Origin: GCA-2733415 sp964276095
GTDB lineage: Bacteria > Bacteroidota > Bacteroidia > Flavobacteriales > Flavobacteriaceae
NCBI GenBank assembly: GCA_964276095.1
Contig: CAXYDR010000001.1
Coordinates: 1,178,001 to 1,242,000 of the forward strand
DNA length: 64,000 nt
Direction of reading: 5' to 3'
Both the position numbers and the translations under genes were made by a program. Shown piece after piece: positions 25,225-34,005 of this stretch. Positions within the stretch are counted from its first letter, which is position 1. Each line of letters opens with the position of its first letter. Under the pieces are notes generated by a model that was not told the origin of the DNA, made no database searches, and was given only the letters and a program-made list of their open reading frames with translations.

Positions 25225-27069
25225 TTACTTTTTTAATGCCTTCAAAATTCTCTCTTCGTTTATTACAATATCTCTGAAAAGAACGTGAGGGAATTTTTTA
25301 AATTTAGAAATTTTAAATGCTTCAGAAATCCTTAAAAGTGTAGAAGCAGTAATTAATGATAAATTCATTTCCGTATCCATTTCACAATCTATTACAAAAT
25401 CGTCACTAAATTCAGGAGCGATTAATAATACTTTCAGAATACGAAAATCATTTGATAATGCTAAGTTTTGATAAGATTTTAATTGTCTAGAAACTGAACT
25501 AAATTTATTGTAACCACTTTCTTTACTGGTTTTACATTCGATAATAATTACCTCATTGTTTTCTAGATTTAAGAGAATATCAATTTTGTCTTTTTTAGTA
25601 TTTAATTCTTTTTTTAGTTTTTCATCAACATTAAACCCAAGTTTAGATAAAATTACCTTTGTTAAATCTTCAAACTTGATACCTAGCTCACTTTCCTTTA
25701 TTTGAATTCCATTCTCTCTTAATGAATTTAAATCTCTATAAGCTACATTTTCATAGTTCTCTAAGAATAGGTTTTCAGTATCTTTATAATGTTCGAGAAT
25801 ATTAAATATGATATTTCCTCTTTGTTTAATGCTATTCTCTTTAATAAATTTCAATAAATTTTCTCGGTCTATTAAATCTAAAACGTCTGTAGGTTTAATA
25901 TTAAAGTTAAGCAGGAATATACCACTTAATACAAATTCATCTTGAAGTTCAAACCTACTTTTTAACTCCTTATTTAAATTTGGTAATGATATATTTAACT
26001 CAGTAAGCATTTTTTCAAAACCATCTAAAGAAATTCCAATTTTTTCATCTTTTTCAATATTTTCAAAATACATCAATAGACTATTAATTTTATCGTCTAG
26101 CGTACTACCTTTAAGATTTGGGATATCTAACCCTTTTTCACAAAGTTCATTTAATTCTTTTTTATTTTCTGTAAGAGTACCATTTGCCTTATAGATATCT
26201 GTAAGTAAAATACTTTTTAATGAAACACCCTCTTTAATTATCTCTTCAATCTTATCAACTTTACTTAGTGTTCTGTCTACACTATGTTTTTTTGCTATAA
26301 TATTAATAATTGGCTCTCTAAGTAATTTTAGTACTCTTCTGAAGTATTTATCTGCTATTTCTTTTTCTCTAAGTTCTCTTAGTATTCTTACCATTTCATC
26401 AGCTACGTAAATAGTATTTTCCTTTTTAGAGTAGAATAATACTCCTATGTTTTTTAAACTATTGATTACATCTAATACTTCAGATTTATTTATTGGTAGT
26501 ATCGAATAGTTTATAAGTTTTATCTCTTCTTGAGATAAGTCTAGTTCTTTTGCTAAAGTAACAAGAATAGATAATTCATCTGAAGAAACTTTTGCTTCCC
26601 TATTGTGTACTAAATCATTAGTGTAAGCAGTAGTTAAACATGCTTTATAAATTTTATAATCTCTTTTTCTTTCAGTGGTTAAATCAGATTTGTCATTGTT
26701 TAATTCAATTTTTAATCCTTTGATTTTTATTTTTAAATCTTTTAACTCTTTTTCATATAGTCTAGAAAACCAATCTTGTTGCATAATACAATTACCGTCA
26801 CGAATAATAATATCAATTAATATATCTAATTGTGATGACGTGTCTTGAAATTCACATTTTAGGTGGTCTAGAAATTCATCCTTTGTAAGCGAGAATATTT
26901 TTGAAATATTTTGACTGTCAACTGATTTTAACCCCTTATCAGCTGAACTTAATATTGAATCTATTTCTTTACTTTTATTAGGGTTTTTAGATATAATATT
27001 ATCGATGACTTTTATAAAAGAGTTTTTCTCAAGAGAACCCAATTTATCTAATATTTTGTCTAATTTCAT
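25225..27069 (-). CDS. Solitary PD-(D/E)XK nuclease-domain protein (possible restriction/defence factor)
   Basis: 614 aa. Residues 1-440 are mostly helical and Lys-rich without a family I can name; the part at about 160-190 (SSDELSILVTLAKELDLSQEE) resembles a TerB-like helical segment. Residues about 463-590 form a restriction-endonuclease-like fold: FEDLTKVILSKLGF, then D497 in KDKIDILLN and E511-C-K513 in IIIECKTSK, i.e. D-x13-E-x-K, followed by a helix QLKSYQNL. This is the Mrr/type IV-like arrangement. No methylase, helicase or other restriction partner lies nearby. Next to element debris, an anti-phage or DNA-processing role is plausible but unproven. Confidence 0.7.
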   Translation of the reverse strand: MKLDKILDKLGSLEKNSFIKVIDNIISKNPNKSKEIDSILSSADKGLKSVDSQNISKIFSLTKDEFLDHLKCEFQDTSSQLDILIDIIIRDGNCIMQQDWFSRLYEKELKDLKIKIKGLKIELNNDKSDLTTERKRDYKIYKACLTTAYTNDLVHNREAKVSSDELSILVTLAKELDLSQEEIKLINYSILPINKSEVLDVINSLKNIGVLFYSKKENTIYVADEMVRILRELREKEIADKYFRRVLKLLREPIINIIAKKHSVDRTLSKVDKIEEIIKEGVSLKSILLTDIYKANGTLTENKKELNELCEKGLDIPNLKGSTLDDKINSLLMYFENIEKDEKIGISLDGFEKMLTELNISLPNLNKELKSRFELQDEFVLSGIFLLNFNIKPTDVLDLIDRENLLKFIKENSIKQRGNIIFNILEHYKDTENLFLENYENVAYRDLNSLRENGIQIKESELGIKFEDLTKVILSKLGFNVDEKLKKELNTKKDKIDILLNLENNEVIIIECKTSKESGYNKFSSVSRQLKSYQNLALSNDFRILKVLLIAPEFSDDFVIDCEMDTEMNLSLITASTLLRISEAFKISKFKKFPHVLFRDIVINEERILKALKK

Positions 27070-27416
27070 AGTTAGTTTTTTTAGTAAATATAATTTTAGT
27101 TATTAAGTTTTGAAATACCTATTTACAACTATTTATTAGTCACTATTGTTAGTGATTAGCTTAAAGTTACAACAACTAAAACCTTAACAACATGATAAAC
27201 ATCAAACTGAAAAAGCTTTATTAGTATTTAAAATAAGTTTACATTTCAAATTTATGATTTCGTCAAATTCTAATATTACGGTTTACCATAATTTTGAAAA
27301 AAAACCAAAAAACCAATAAGCCTCTAGATCATCATTTTATATTTATAGAATATTCACTAATAAATTAAAATGTTAAATAATATGTTAAATAATATTTCTA
27401 ATGTAATTAGTTGAAG

Positions 27417-27424
27417 TACTTTTG
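27417..27424 (+). promoter_or_regulatory. -7 box of the 41-codon unit
   Basis: TACTTTTG, a perfect TAnnTTTG match, 34 nt before the ATG of the small ORF. No clear -33 element was identified. Confidence 0.5.
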
Positions 27425-27457
27425 CCGCCTCACAGAAAAAAAATAAAGCGTAAAGCA

Positions 27458-27583
27458 ATGAATAACAACACAGTAGCAAAGAAAAACAATAGAGTAGTCG
27501 CAGAAAGCAAACTGGGAATTAGAACTACAAATTTTAGCACTTCAAATTCTGTTACTTGGAATTTGAAAAGAAGATTTAGATAA
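27458..27583 (+). CDS. 41-aa small ORF in its own transcription unit (possible leader peptide)
   Basis: ATG to TAA, reading MNNNTVAKKNNRVVAESKLG, then IRTTNFSTSNSVTWNLKRRF and a final R. It is basic and Asn/Thr/Ser-rich, with no membrane segment. It has its own -7 box 34 nt upstream and a 13-bp hairpin with T-rich tail 19 nt downstream. The layout resembles an attenuator leader (Thr and Ser codons cluster near the end), but no biosynthetic gene follows: the next gene is a secreted nuclease with its own promoter. I do not recognise it. Confidence 0.5.
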   Translation: MNNNTVAKKNNRVVAESKLGIRTTNFSTSNSVTWNLKRRFR

Positions 27584-27601
27584 ATTTAATATCATATTTT
27601 T

Positions 27602-27632
27602 AATTTTAAGCGAGCTAGTCTCGCTTAAAATT
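27602..27632 (+). terminator. Terminator-like hairpin after the 41-codon ORF
   Basis: A 13-bp perfect stem AATTTTAAGCGAG with its complement and a CTAGT loop, followed by TGCTTTATTCTC. The tail is T-rich but interrupted. Confidence 0.7.
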
Positions 27633-27723
27633 TGCTTTATTCTCAATAAGGCTTTTTACAAGTAAAAACACTACAAATCAATATTTTAACAATGCACTAA
27701 ATTATTAATGATTATTTAGTTAG

Positions 27724-27731
27724 TACATTTG
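27724..27731 (+). promoter_or_regulatory. -7 box of the secreted endonuclease gene
   Basis: TACATTTG, a perfect TAnnTTTG match, 16 nt before the ATG at 27747. It rules out an upstream TTG at 27729 as the start, because that codon lies inside the box. Confidence 0.6.
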
Positions 27732-27746
27732 TATAAAATATCCCAA

Positions 27747-29705
27747 ATGAAAAACTTAATTACCATTACATTAATACTTCTCGTTAATCATTTTTTAATG
27801 AGTCAAGTAGTTATCAATGAATTAGATTGTGATAGCCCAGGAATTGATGATAAAGAATTTCTTGAATTACTATCCGATAGCCCAAACTCTCCTTTAGATG
27901 ATTATGTGATTGTTTTTTTTAACGGATCTACATCTGGTGCAGACTCTAGTTATTTCACAATTGACTTAGACGGCTATACAACTGATGAAAATGGATTATT
28001 ACTTATAGGTAGTGACGCAGTAACTCCATTTCCTCAACTAGTAATTTCTGCTAATTCAATTCAAAACGGGGCAGATGCTGTAGCAATTTATTTTTCCGAT
28101 AGTAGTCAGTTTCCATTAGGAACACTAGCAACACAAACAAATTTAATTGATGCATTGGTATATGACACTTCTGATACAGATGATACCGTTTTAATGGGGC
28201 TTTTAGGTGTTACTACTCAAATTAATGAAGGATCAGGTAACAATACTAATTCCATTCAACGATTTGAGGATATAAGCAATAATGTAACTTACAGCTCAAC
28301 TACTCCTACTCCAAGAGCACTAAATGATGGTAGTGGTATTACTTTTAATCCGATTAGCATATCAACAATACAAACACAATATAATGAAGGTGATAGCTTT
28401 GATATCACTTTTACAGCCCAACAAAATGTTACCGCTGATTATACCTTTGATGTTACATTAAATAATTTTGGCTTTAATACTGCTGATTTTACAGGAAATA
28501 CATCGGTTACTATTCCAAGTGGTCAAAATACTATTACAACCTCTATTACTTTAACAGATGATGTTTTAGATGAAGGTGACGAAGAAGCTATTATTAAATT
28601 TTCTAATTTAACATCGCCTTATATTCCATTTAATAACTTTGTTAAGTTAAGAGTAATTGACAATGATTTTGTGGTCGCTCCCTGGGGAACACCTACAAAC
28701 CCAACTTTTGGTGTAGTTTCAAGCACTCAACCAACAGGTTATTATAATAGTTTAGATGGTTTAGCTGATGCAGCACTAAGTCAGGCATTACAAGATATTA
28801 TTGCTGATCCAACTACTGTAAGAGCTCAAACTTATAGCGATATTATTAATATTTTAAAAGATGCAGATCAGAATCCAGCAAATAGCAATCAAGTATGGTT
28901 ATTGTATACAGAGCAAGGAAGGGCAAAATTAGATTTCCAAACTACTTCAAGTAATGTTGGAAAATGGAATAGAGAGCATACATTTCCTCGTTCTAGAGCT
29001 GGTTATAATGATATAGACGAAGATGATATTGCTGATGGGCCAGATGTATATTGGACAACAAAAGCCGATTCATTAAGACATGGTAATTCTGATGCTCATG
29101 CATTAAGAGCTGCAGATGGACCTGAAAACAGCACAAGAAACAACCAACATTACGGGCAATACAACGGACCTGTTGCTACTTTAGGAAGTTTTAAAGGTGA
29201 TGTAGCAAGAAGTGTACTATATATGCAAATACGTTATAACGGACTTGATATAGTAAACGGATTTCCTTCTATAACTGGACAATTAGGAGATTTAACTACG
29301 TTATTAGATTGGCATAGAAATGATCCGCCTGATGATTTTGAAATGAACAGAAACAATATTGTTTATACGTGGCAAAAAAATAGAAATCCATTTATTGACC
29401 AACCAGATTTAGTAGAATATATTTGGGGAATTAATATAGGAAACAATTGGAGCCAGCCATTAAGTGTTGCAGAATTTGACAATGATCTTTTTAAGGTTTT
29501 CCCAAATCCTACAACTAACAAATTATATATTTCAGGAACTAGTGCTGACTATAAAGTTACTTTATTTTCAATTCAAGGCCGTAAATTATTTACTACAAAA
29601 GTTAATAATCAAAACTACATTGAACTAAATTTAATCAATGGAATATATTTAGCTAAAATTTCAGCTGAAGGAAAAACTATCACTAAAAAAATCCTAGTAA
29701 AATAG
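27747..29705 (+). CDS. Secreted endonuclease I family nuclease with type A T9SS sorting domain
   Basis: 652 aa from the ATG at 27747 (MKNLITITLILLVN). Order: signal peptide ending near FLMSQ, a lamin-tail-like domain (VVINELDCDSPGIDDKEFLE), a Calx-beta-like domain at about 205-310, an endonuclease I (EndA/NucM) domain with the His-metal motif NREHTFPRS and NQHYGQYNG region at about 330-565, and a type A sorting domain (FKVFPNPTTNKLYISG ... ITKKILVK). It probably degrades extracellular DNA for nutrients or biofilm turnover, with export through T9SS. Monocistronic. Confidence 0.9.
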   Translation: MKNLITITLILLVNHFLMSQVVINELDCDSPGIDDKEFLELLSDSPNSPLDDYVIVFFNGSTSGADSSYFTIDLDGYTTDENGLLLIGSDAVTPFPQLVISANSIQNGADAVAIYFSDSSQFPLGTLATQTNLIDALVYDTSDTDDTVLMGLLGVTTQINEGSGNNTNSIQRFEDISNNVTYSSTTPTPRALNDGSGITFNPISISTIQTQYNEGDSFDITFTAQQNVTADYTFDVTLNNFGFNTADFTGNTSVTIPSGQNTITTSITLTDDVLDEGDEEAIIKFSNLTSPYIPFNNFVKLRVIDNDFVVAPWGTPTNPTFGVVSSTQPTGYYNSLDGLADAALSQALQDIIADPTTVRAQTYSDIINILKDADQNPANSNQVWLLYTEQGRAKLDFQTTSSNVGKWNREHTFPRSRAGYNDIDEDDIADGPDVYWTTKADSLRHGNSDAHALRAADGPENSTRNNQHYGQYNGPVATLGSFKGDVARSVLYMQIRYNGLDIVNGFPSITGQLGDLTTLLDWHRNDPPDDFEMNRNNIVYTWQKNRNPFIDQPDLVEYIWGINIGNNWSQPLSVAEFDNDLFKVFPNPTTNKLYISGTSADYKVTLFSIQGRKLFTTKVNNQNYIELNLINGIYLAKISAEGKTITKKILVK

Positions 29706-29837
29706 TATCCACCAAACAACAACTAAAATTACTCCTATAGTTATCGCATCATAAATTGAAAATTCAATTGAAATTGCTTTGTCTAATGGTTCGTTTGAAA
29801 AAATGTTTCTAACCAGAATGTATAATTGTTTAAACAT
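29694..29837 (-). CDS. Possible 47-aa single-span membrane protein
   Basis: ATG to TAG on the minus strand, starting MFKQLYILVRNIFSNEPLDK and ending in a hydrophobic helix, ITIGVILVVVWWILFY. Its last codons overlap the 3' end of the convergent nuclease gene by 12 bp. A soluble N-terminus plus one C-terminal membrane segment gives a tail-anchored topology. No relatives can be named. Composition is convincing for a real small membrane protein, but expression is unproven. Confidence 0.4.
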   Translation of the reverse strand: MFKQLYILVRNIFSNEPLDKAISIEFSIYDAITIGVILVVVWWILFY

Positions 29838-29935
29838 AATTAAATTGATTAGTTTAATGAGTTGATAATAATACTATTAAGTTAATCAATATTATTCACT
29901 TTAGAAAATAACATTAATAATTAATAACACAAAAA

Positions 29936-29966
29936 AAAGGCTCTAATTTTAAAATTAGAGCCTTTT
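29936..29966. terminator. Bidirectional terminator
   Basis: AAAGGCTCTAATTTT and its complement with A-run before and T-run after, usable in both directions. The same GGCTCTAAT ... ATTAGAGCC core occurs after clpS at 39671-39700. Confidence 0.85.
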
Positions 29967-30101
29967 ACTTTTAAAAAAAAACAATTATATTAATCTAAAG
30001 AAACGACAAGAAAAAACATCTCTTAAATGTATTCTTTTAATTAATATGATTGTTCTATTTACCTATTTCCACTGCTAATATTTCATGAAGTTAATAAAAT
30101 T

Positions 30102-30131
30102 AAGAAGCCCTCTTTTAAAAGAGGGCTTCTT
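30102..30131 (-). terminator. Terminator of the decayed PorP-OmpA pair
   Basis: A perfect 30-bp palindrome AAGAAGCCCTCTTTT and its complement, 52 bp past the stop of the OmpA-family pseudogene. Flanking sequence has only short T tracts. Confidence 0.75.
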
Positions 30132-30183
30132 AGACTTCAATATTAATTAAGGGAAAATATGTATTCTTTTTTATAGCTGCTAA

Positions 30184-31747
30184 CTATTTTCCGACAACTA
30201 TAAATTCTGACCTACGGTTTAATTGGTGTTCTGTTTTTGAACATTTAACTCCGTTTGAACATTGGTTTTGTAATTGAGTTTCTCCAAATCCTTTTCCAGT
30301 CATTCTATCTAAAGAGATTCCTCCTACTTCAATAATATACTTAGCTGTAGATTTGGCTCTTCTATCTGACAATTTCAAATTATAAGCATCACTACCTCTA
30401 GAACCAGTATGTGAACGAACCTGTACTTTTAAATTAGGATACGCCTTCATATAAGTAATTACTTTTTGTAATTCAATAGCTGCATCAGCACGGATATATG
30501 ACTTGTTTAAATCAAAATAAATAGGATTTAACCTTAATTCCTTTGCTAAATCAATTCCTACTGCTGCTCCTGTATCTATTGTTTTTAAAACTAAATTTAC
30601 TATCGGATTCTTTTCCTTTTGTGTTGCTTCTACAGTTTTTGAATCGTTTTCATAAGAGGTTTTACTTCCTATTACTTTATAAAATTGATTTTTACAATCA
30701 ATAGTAAAACTGTAAGTCCCATTGGCTGCAGATTTCATTCTATTTAACTCCTTTGCATTAGCATCTACTAATACAACATCAGCAAAAGCTACAATTACTC
30801 CTTTTTCATCTTTTGTTATACCAGATAATGTTCCCTCGTAAATTACTACTAAAGGCTCTAATTCTTTAAACTCATAAATATCATCATCTCCAACACCATT
30901 TTCTCTATTTGATGAAAAGTAACCTGTTTTATCTGCTTCATCAAAAATTAATGAAAAATCGTCAGAAGGAGTATTAATAGAAGCTCCTAAATTATGTATT
31001 ATATTATATGCTTCTTCTTTTTTAGCAACAAATACATCTAAACCTCCATTACCGGCGTGTGCATTTGATGAAAAATATAGATCACCACTCGCTGCTATAA
31101 ACGGAAAAGTATCTGCTCCGGTAGTATTTATTGTAGCCCCATATTTATTGGGTTTCCAAAAGATCCTTCACTATCTATTGTTACATACCAAATATCTGAT
31201 TTACCTAAAGTCCCTGGCATATCCGATGCAAAATACAAGCGTAGTTATCAGCATTTAAACTTGGGTGAGCTACCGAATATTCATTATTAATAAAAGGTAA
31301 TTCTTCTACAGCTCCCCAATTACCATTTTCTTGTTTAGTTGCTTTGAATATTTTCAATAAATTAATATCATTAGAATCTTTTTTAAATTTTCTATGATAA
31401 TAGTTATTACGTGTAAAATACATGGTGTTTTGGTCATTAGTTAATGCAACTGTTGACTCGTGATATTTTTTATTCACCACAGTTTTCAGCCTTTCTACAG
31501 CAGTTGAATCTCCTTTTTCTACTGAGAATAATTGCAAAAACGGATGTAATTCCCCATTAATACGATGTCTTCTATTTGCTACAGTTGAACTATCACGTTC
31601 GGAAGCAAATATTAATCCATCTGTTGTATAAGAAGGTCCAAAATCGGCTACCTTTGAATTAAAGCCACTTAACTTGACTTCATATCTATCTTGACTATAA
31701 GAAGTCACGGCTACTAACACTAGTAGTATTGTAAATATATTTTTCAT
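30184..31747 (-). pseudogene. OmpA-family/PD40 protein gene broken by two frameshifts
   Basis: Read in three frames, this encodes a relative of the 510-aa OmpA-family protein at 6143-7675: signal peptide MKNIFTILLVLVAVTSYSQ, PD40 repeats, an Ig-like part and a C-terminal OmpA domain (RSHTGSRGSDAYNLKLSDRR). The frame breaks near 31239 (after NADNYA; LYFASDMPGTLGKSDIW continues in another frame) and again near 31137-31140 in a G tract (INMG, then ATINTTGADTFPF). Each needs one inserted base to restore. Either a decaying paralogue or two sequencing errors; the adjacent truncated PorP favours decay. Confidence 0.8.
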
Positions 31748-31759
31748 TTCTATGTAGTA

Positions 31760-32056
31760 TTAGAAGAATCTAGGTGATATTAAATCATCTCTATGCTTAA
31801 ACAATTCAAAGCGTAAAAACAGTTCATGAGATCCTGAATTAAACTTTCCCAAATCAGTAGTATCCCAATCATAAGCATAACCAATCATTAATTTCTCATT
31901 GATCTGGAATCCTGCTAAACCACTTAAGGCTGCACTCCATCTATACGCTAATCCTAATCTAAAACGATCATTATACAATGCATTTAGCGAAATATCTGCT
32001 TGTAATGGTGCTCCTTCTACATATTTTAATAAAGCAGTAGGTTTTAGTTTTACCAT
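31760..32056 (-). pseudogene. C-terminal third of a PorP/SprF family gene
   Basis: 98 residues matching only the end of a PorP/SprF barrel (KPTALLKYVEGAPLQADISL ... SPRFF); the intact homologue at 5207 is 305 aa. No signal peptide, no QDPHYTQY signature, and nothing like the missing part upstream, so the 5' two thirds was deleted. It sits 12 bp before the frameshifted OmpA-family gene, keeping the normal gene order. Confidence 0.8.
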
Positions 32057-32298
32057 AATTTTTAAAATTCTAGTATGATTTGTAGTACTTTGGTATTTAT
32101 AAAGTCATGTTTTTTTGGTAACATATAATTTCAAAAATATTTTTCTTTATTTTAATAATAAGAACAATTATAAATAATACATGTTTTTTCAGTTTTTACA
32201 CACAAAACAATGTTAAGAAGCTTTATGAGTAATATCATATTTTAATGCTCTAATTTTCGTTATATTTAGTAAATCATTAATTTTTAAACAATTACATT

Positions 32299-32904
32299 AT
32301 GAAAAGAGCGACAATATTAGTATTCATTTTTATAATACTACCAACAATTGTATTTACACAAACTATAGATAATATAGATTATATTTCACCCGAAATAGAA
32401 GGTGTTATTGCAATAAAAAAAGGAAATCAATGGGCTTTTATTAATAATCAAGGAAAGTTAATTATAGATTTTAGAAGTGATATCGTATCAACTAAATCAG
32501 GAAATAACTCCTTCCCTATTTTCAGTAATGACAGATGTTTAATATCTACATATAAAAAAGGGATAGCGTATTTTGGATACATTGATAAATCTGGAAAAAC
32601 AGTAATTGAAGCTCAGTTTTTAAACGCTTTAAATTTTGATAATAATAGGGCTTTAGTTATAAAATTATTGAAAGATGAATTAGGGGATAATCAATACCTA
32701 AATAAGCCTATTATTAAAAATAGAACTGTTGAAGTTATCATTAATCATGATGGAAAAAGTTTACATAGCTTAACAAAACCTAAAAATGTATTACTTAGAA
32801 AAGACCATCTTAAAAAACTTCCTCAAATAACTACAAAGTTAATTTCAAACAATCTCATTGCTATTAAGGAAAATAAAAAATGGATTATTCAAAAAATCAA
32901 TTAA
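32299..32904 (+). CDS. Secreted WG-repeat protein
   Basis: 201 aa with a signal peptide (MKRATILVFIFIILPTIVFT) and WG-type beta repeats: KKGNQWAFINNQGKLIIDF and YFGYIDKSGKTVIEAQF, then a degraded one ending KENKKWIIQKIN. WG repeats form beta-propeller-like or sheet surfaces; no enzymatic role is known. It is alone, periplasmic or surface-located, and divergent from the pseudogene pair. Function unknown. Confidence 0.7.
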   Translation: MKRATILVFIFIILPTIVFTQTIDNIDYISPEIEGVIAIKKGNQWAFINNQGKLIIDFRSDIVSTKSGNNSFPIFSNDRCLISTYKKGIAYFGYIDKSGKTVIEAQFLNALNFDNNRALVIKLLKDELGDNQYLNKPIIKNRTVEVIINHDGKSLHSLTKPKNVLLRKDHLKKLPQITTKLISNNLIAIKENKKWIIQKIN

Positions 32905-33609
32905 TTTTTTAATTGGTATTTTTATAGTGCCTATTTATGGAGAAATATAAATTCAATAAAGGTGCAAAATTACATAAAAACATTTTTACATCCCATAATT
33001 AAAATGCTAATTTTAAAAGAAATAGTGTTAAAAACAACATGTTACTTATTATAGATGTTTTCAAGTATTTAAATCTAAATAAAAAAATAACGGCTAAGAA
33101 TACTCCTTTACCCTAATTAAAACGAGTGATTTCAAGACTCTAATTTGAACACCTACAACACACGTCTTCTGAAGATCGGCTAGTAAACCACTTGGGACCA
33201 TAGTGCACTATCATGGATATACGAGAGGTATCAGATAGTTATAACGAAAAACAAACCTCTAAGTATTTGTTAAAATAAAAAGCAGTTTATTTAAGTCTCA
33301 TTTTTTTTATTTAATTATAAAAAAATGAGACTTAAATTCAATCAATAATATTTTGGCATTAAAATACTTAAAAAAATTGCTCTCATTATGCCAGTATATC
33401 GGAAACAACACTCATAAATAACAACACCTATAAATAACATTCGAATTATTATTAATCCATGCTTCTAAAGTAAAACTCGTTGTTTTTAAAATTATGTTTC
33501 GTTAATAGATTATACAACAGTAAACATCAATATTTACAACACCATGAGCATTATCTATTAAGTATTATATTATCTTCACCATTTAATAGAAAACATATTT
33601 AATAACGTA
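32905..33609. other. Intergenic stretch before the Imm53 gene
   Basis: No gene seen. It contains a long hairpin with A/T tracts (33290-33336: TTTAAGTCTCATTTTTTT and complement) that may terminate the WG-repeat gene. A somewhat GC-richer segment without ORF lies at about 33160-33230, and the first copy of the 15-bp direct repeat flanking the Imm53 gene is at 33430-33444. Confidence 0.6.
33290..33336. terminator. AT-rich hairpin, probable terminator
   Basis: An 18-bp stem containing AAGTCTCATTTTTTT and its complement around an AT loop, about 390 bp after the WG-repeat gene. It can act in both directions. Confidence 0.55.
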
Positions 33610-33954
33610 ATGCAGATGGAGATGGAGATTTTAGACTGGATACAAAATTGGTTCAAAGATAATTGTGACGGAGAATGGGAAAAAGGTGAGGGTATCCAAA
33701 TAACCACTTTAGACAATCCAGGATGGGAGGTAGAAATTGATATATCGAACACTTCAATAGCTAATATTAATATAAATTGGATACTTAATGAAAATAGTGC
33801 ACAGGATTGGTATGGCGTGAAAATTGAAAACCAAAAATTTAATGCTTCTGGTGACTCAGGTAAACTAATATTTCTATTAGACTTATTTAAAGAGATGATA
33901 GAGAAAATCGAAAATTAATACAATTATAAAACAGCGCTAATAAATAACATTCGA
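33430..33954. repeat. 15-bp direct repeats bracketing the Imm53 gene
   Basis: ATAAATAACATTCGA at 33430-33444 and again at 33940-33954, 510 bp apart, each preceded by CTA or CT. The second copy lies in a short inverted repeat (GCGCTAAT ... TTAGTGC). The 510-bp repeat-to-repeat unit carries just the immunity gene, as a mobile gene cassette would. Confidence 0.6.
33610..33918 (+). CDS. Imm53-like immunity protein without adjacent toxin
   Basis: 102 aa, resembling the Imm53 family: it begins ILDWIQNWFKDNCDGEWEK, then GIQITTLDNPGWEVEIDI and a short acidic C-terminus, usual length about 100 aa. Imm53 proteins are cytoplasmic antidotes to polymorphic toxins. No toxin gene is next to it, so it is probably an orphan or defensive immunity gene. 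ATG codons at 33616 and 33622 are alternative starts. It sits between two 15-bp direct repeats, suggesting capture as a cassette. Confidence 0.7.
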   Translation: MQMEMEILDWIQNWFKDNCDGEWEKGEGIQITTLDNPGWEVEIDISNTSIANININWILNENSAQDWYGVKIENQKFNASGDSGKLIFLLDLFKEMIEKIEN

Positions 33955-34005
33955 TTGCTTAGTGCTTTTTTCGAAGTCCACCAATACTCATACATACACA
34001 TTTTA

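Larger units (their letters stand above)
27070..27746. other. Intergenic stretch holding an independent small transcription unit
   Basis: 27070-27410 is AT-rich with nothing recognisable. Then come a -7 box (27417-27424), a 41-codon ORF (27458-27583), a hairpin (27602-27632) and the promoter of the endonuclease gene (27724-27731). Confidence 0.6.
29706..30183. other. Intergenic stretch with two terminators
   Basis: Apart from the 47-aa ORF, only two strong palindromic terminators are seen (29936-29966 and 30102-30131). The rest is AT-rich without features. Confidence 0.7.

Noticed and set aside
27729..27746. Upstream TTG start for the secreted endonuclease
   Set aside because: That codon lies inside the TACATTTG -7 box, so it cannot be in the mRNA; the ATG at 27747 also gives a proper signal peptide.
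33160..33230. Structured RNA in the GC-richer part before the Imm53 gene
   Set aside because: No stable or repeated hairpin was evident on reading, and the GC rise is slight.
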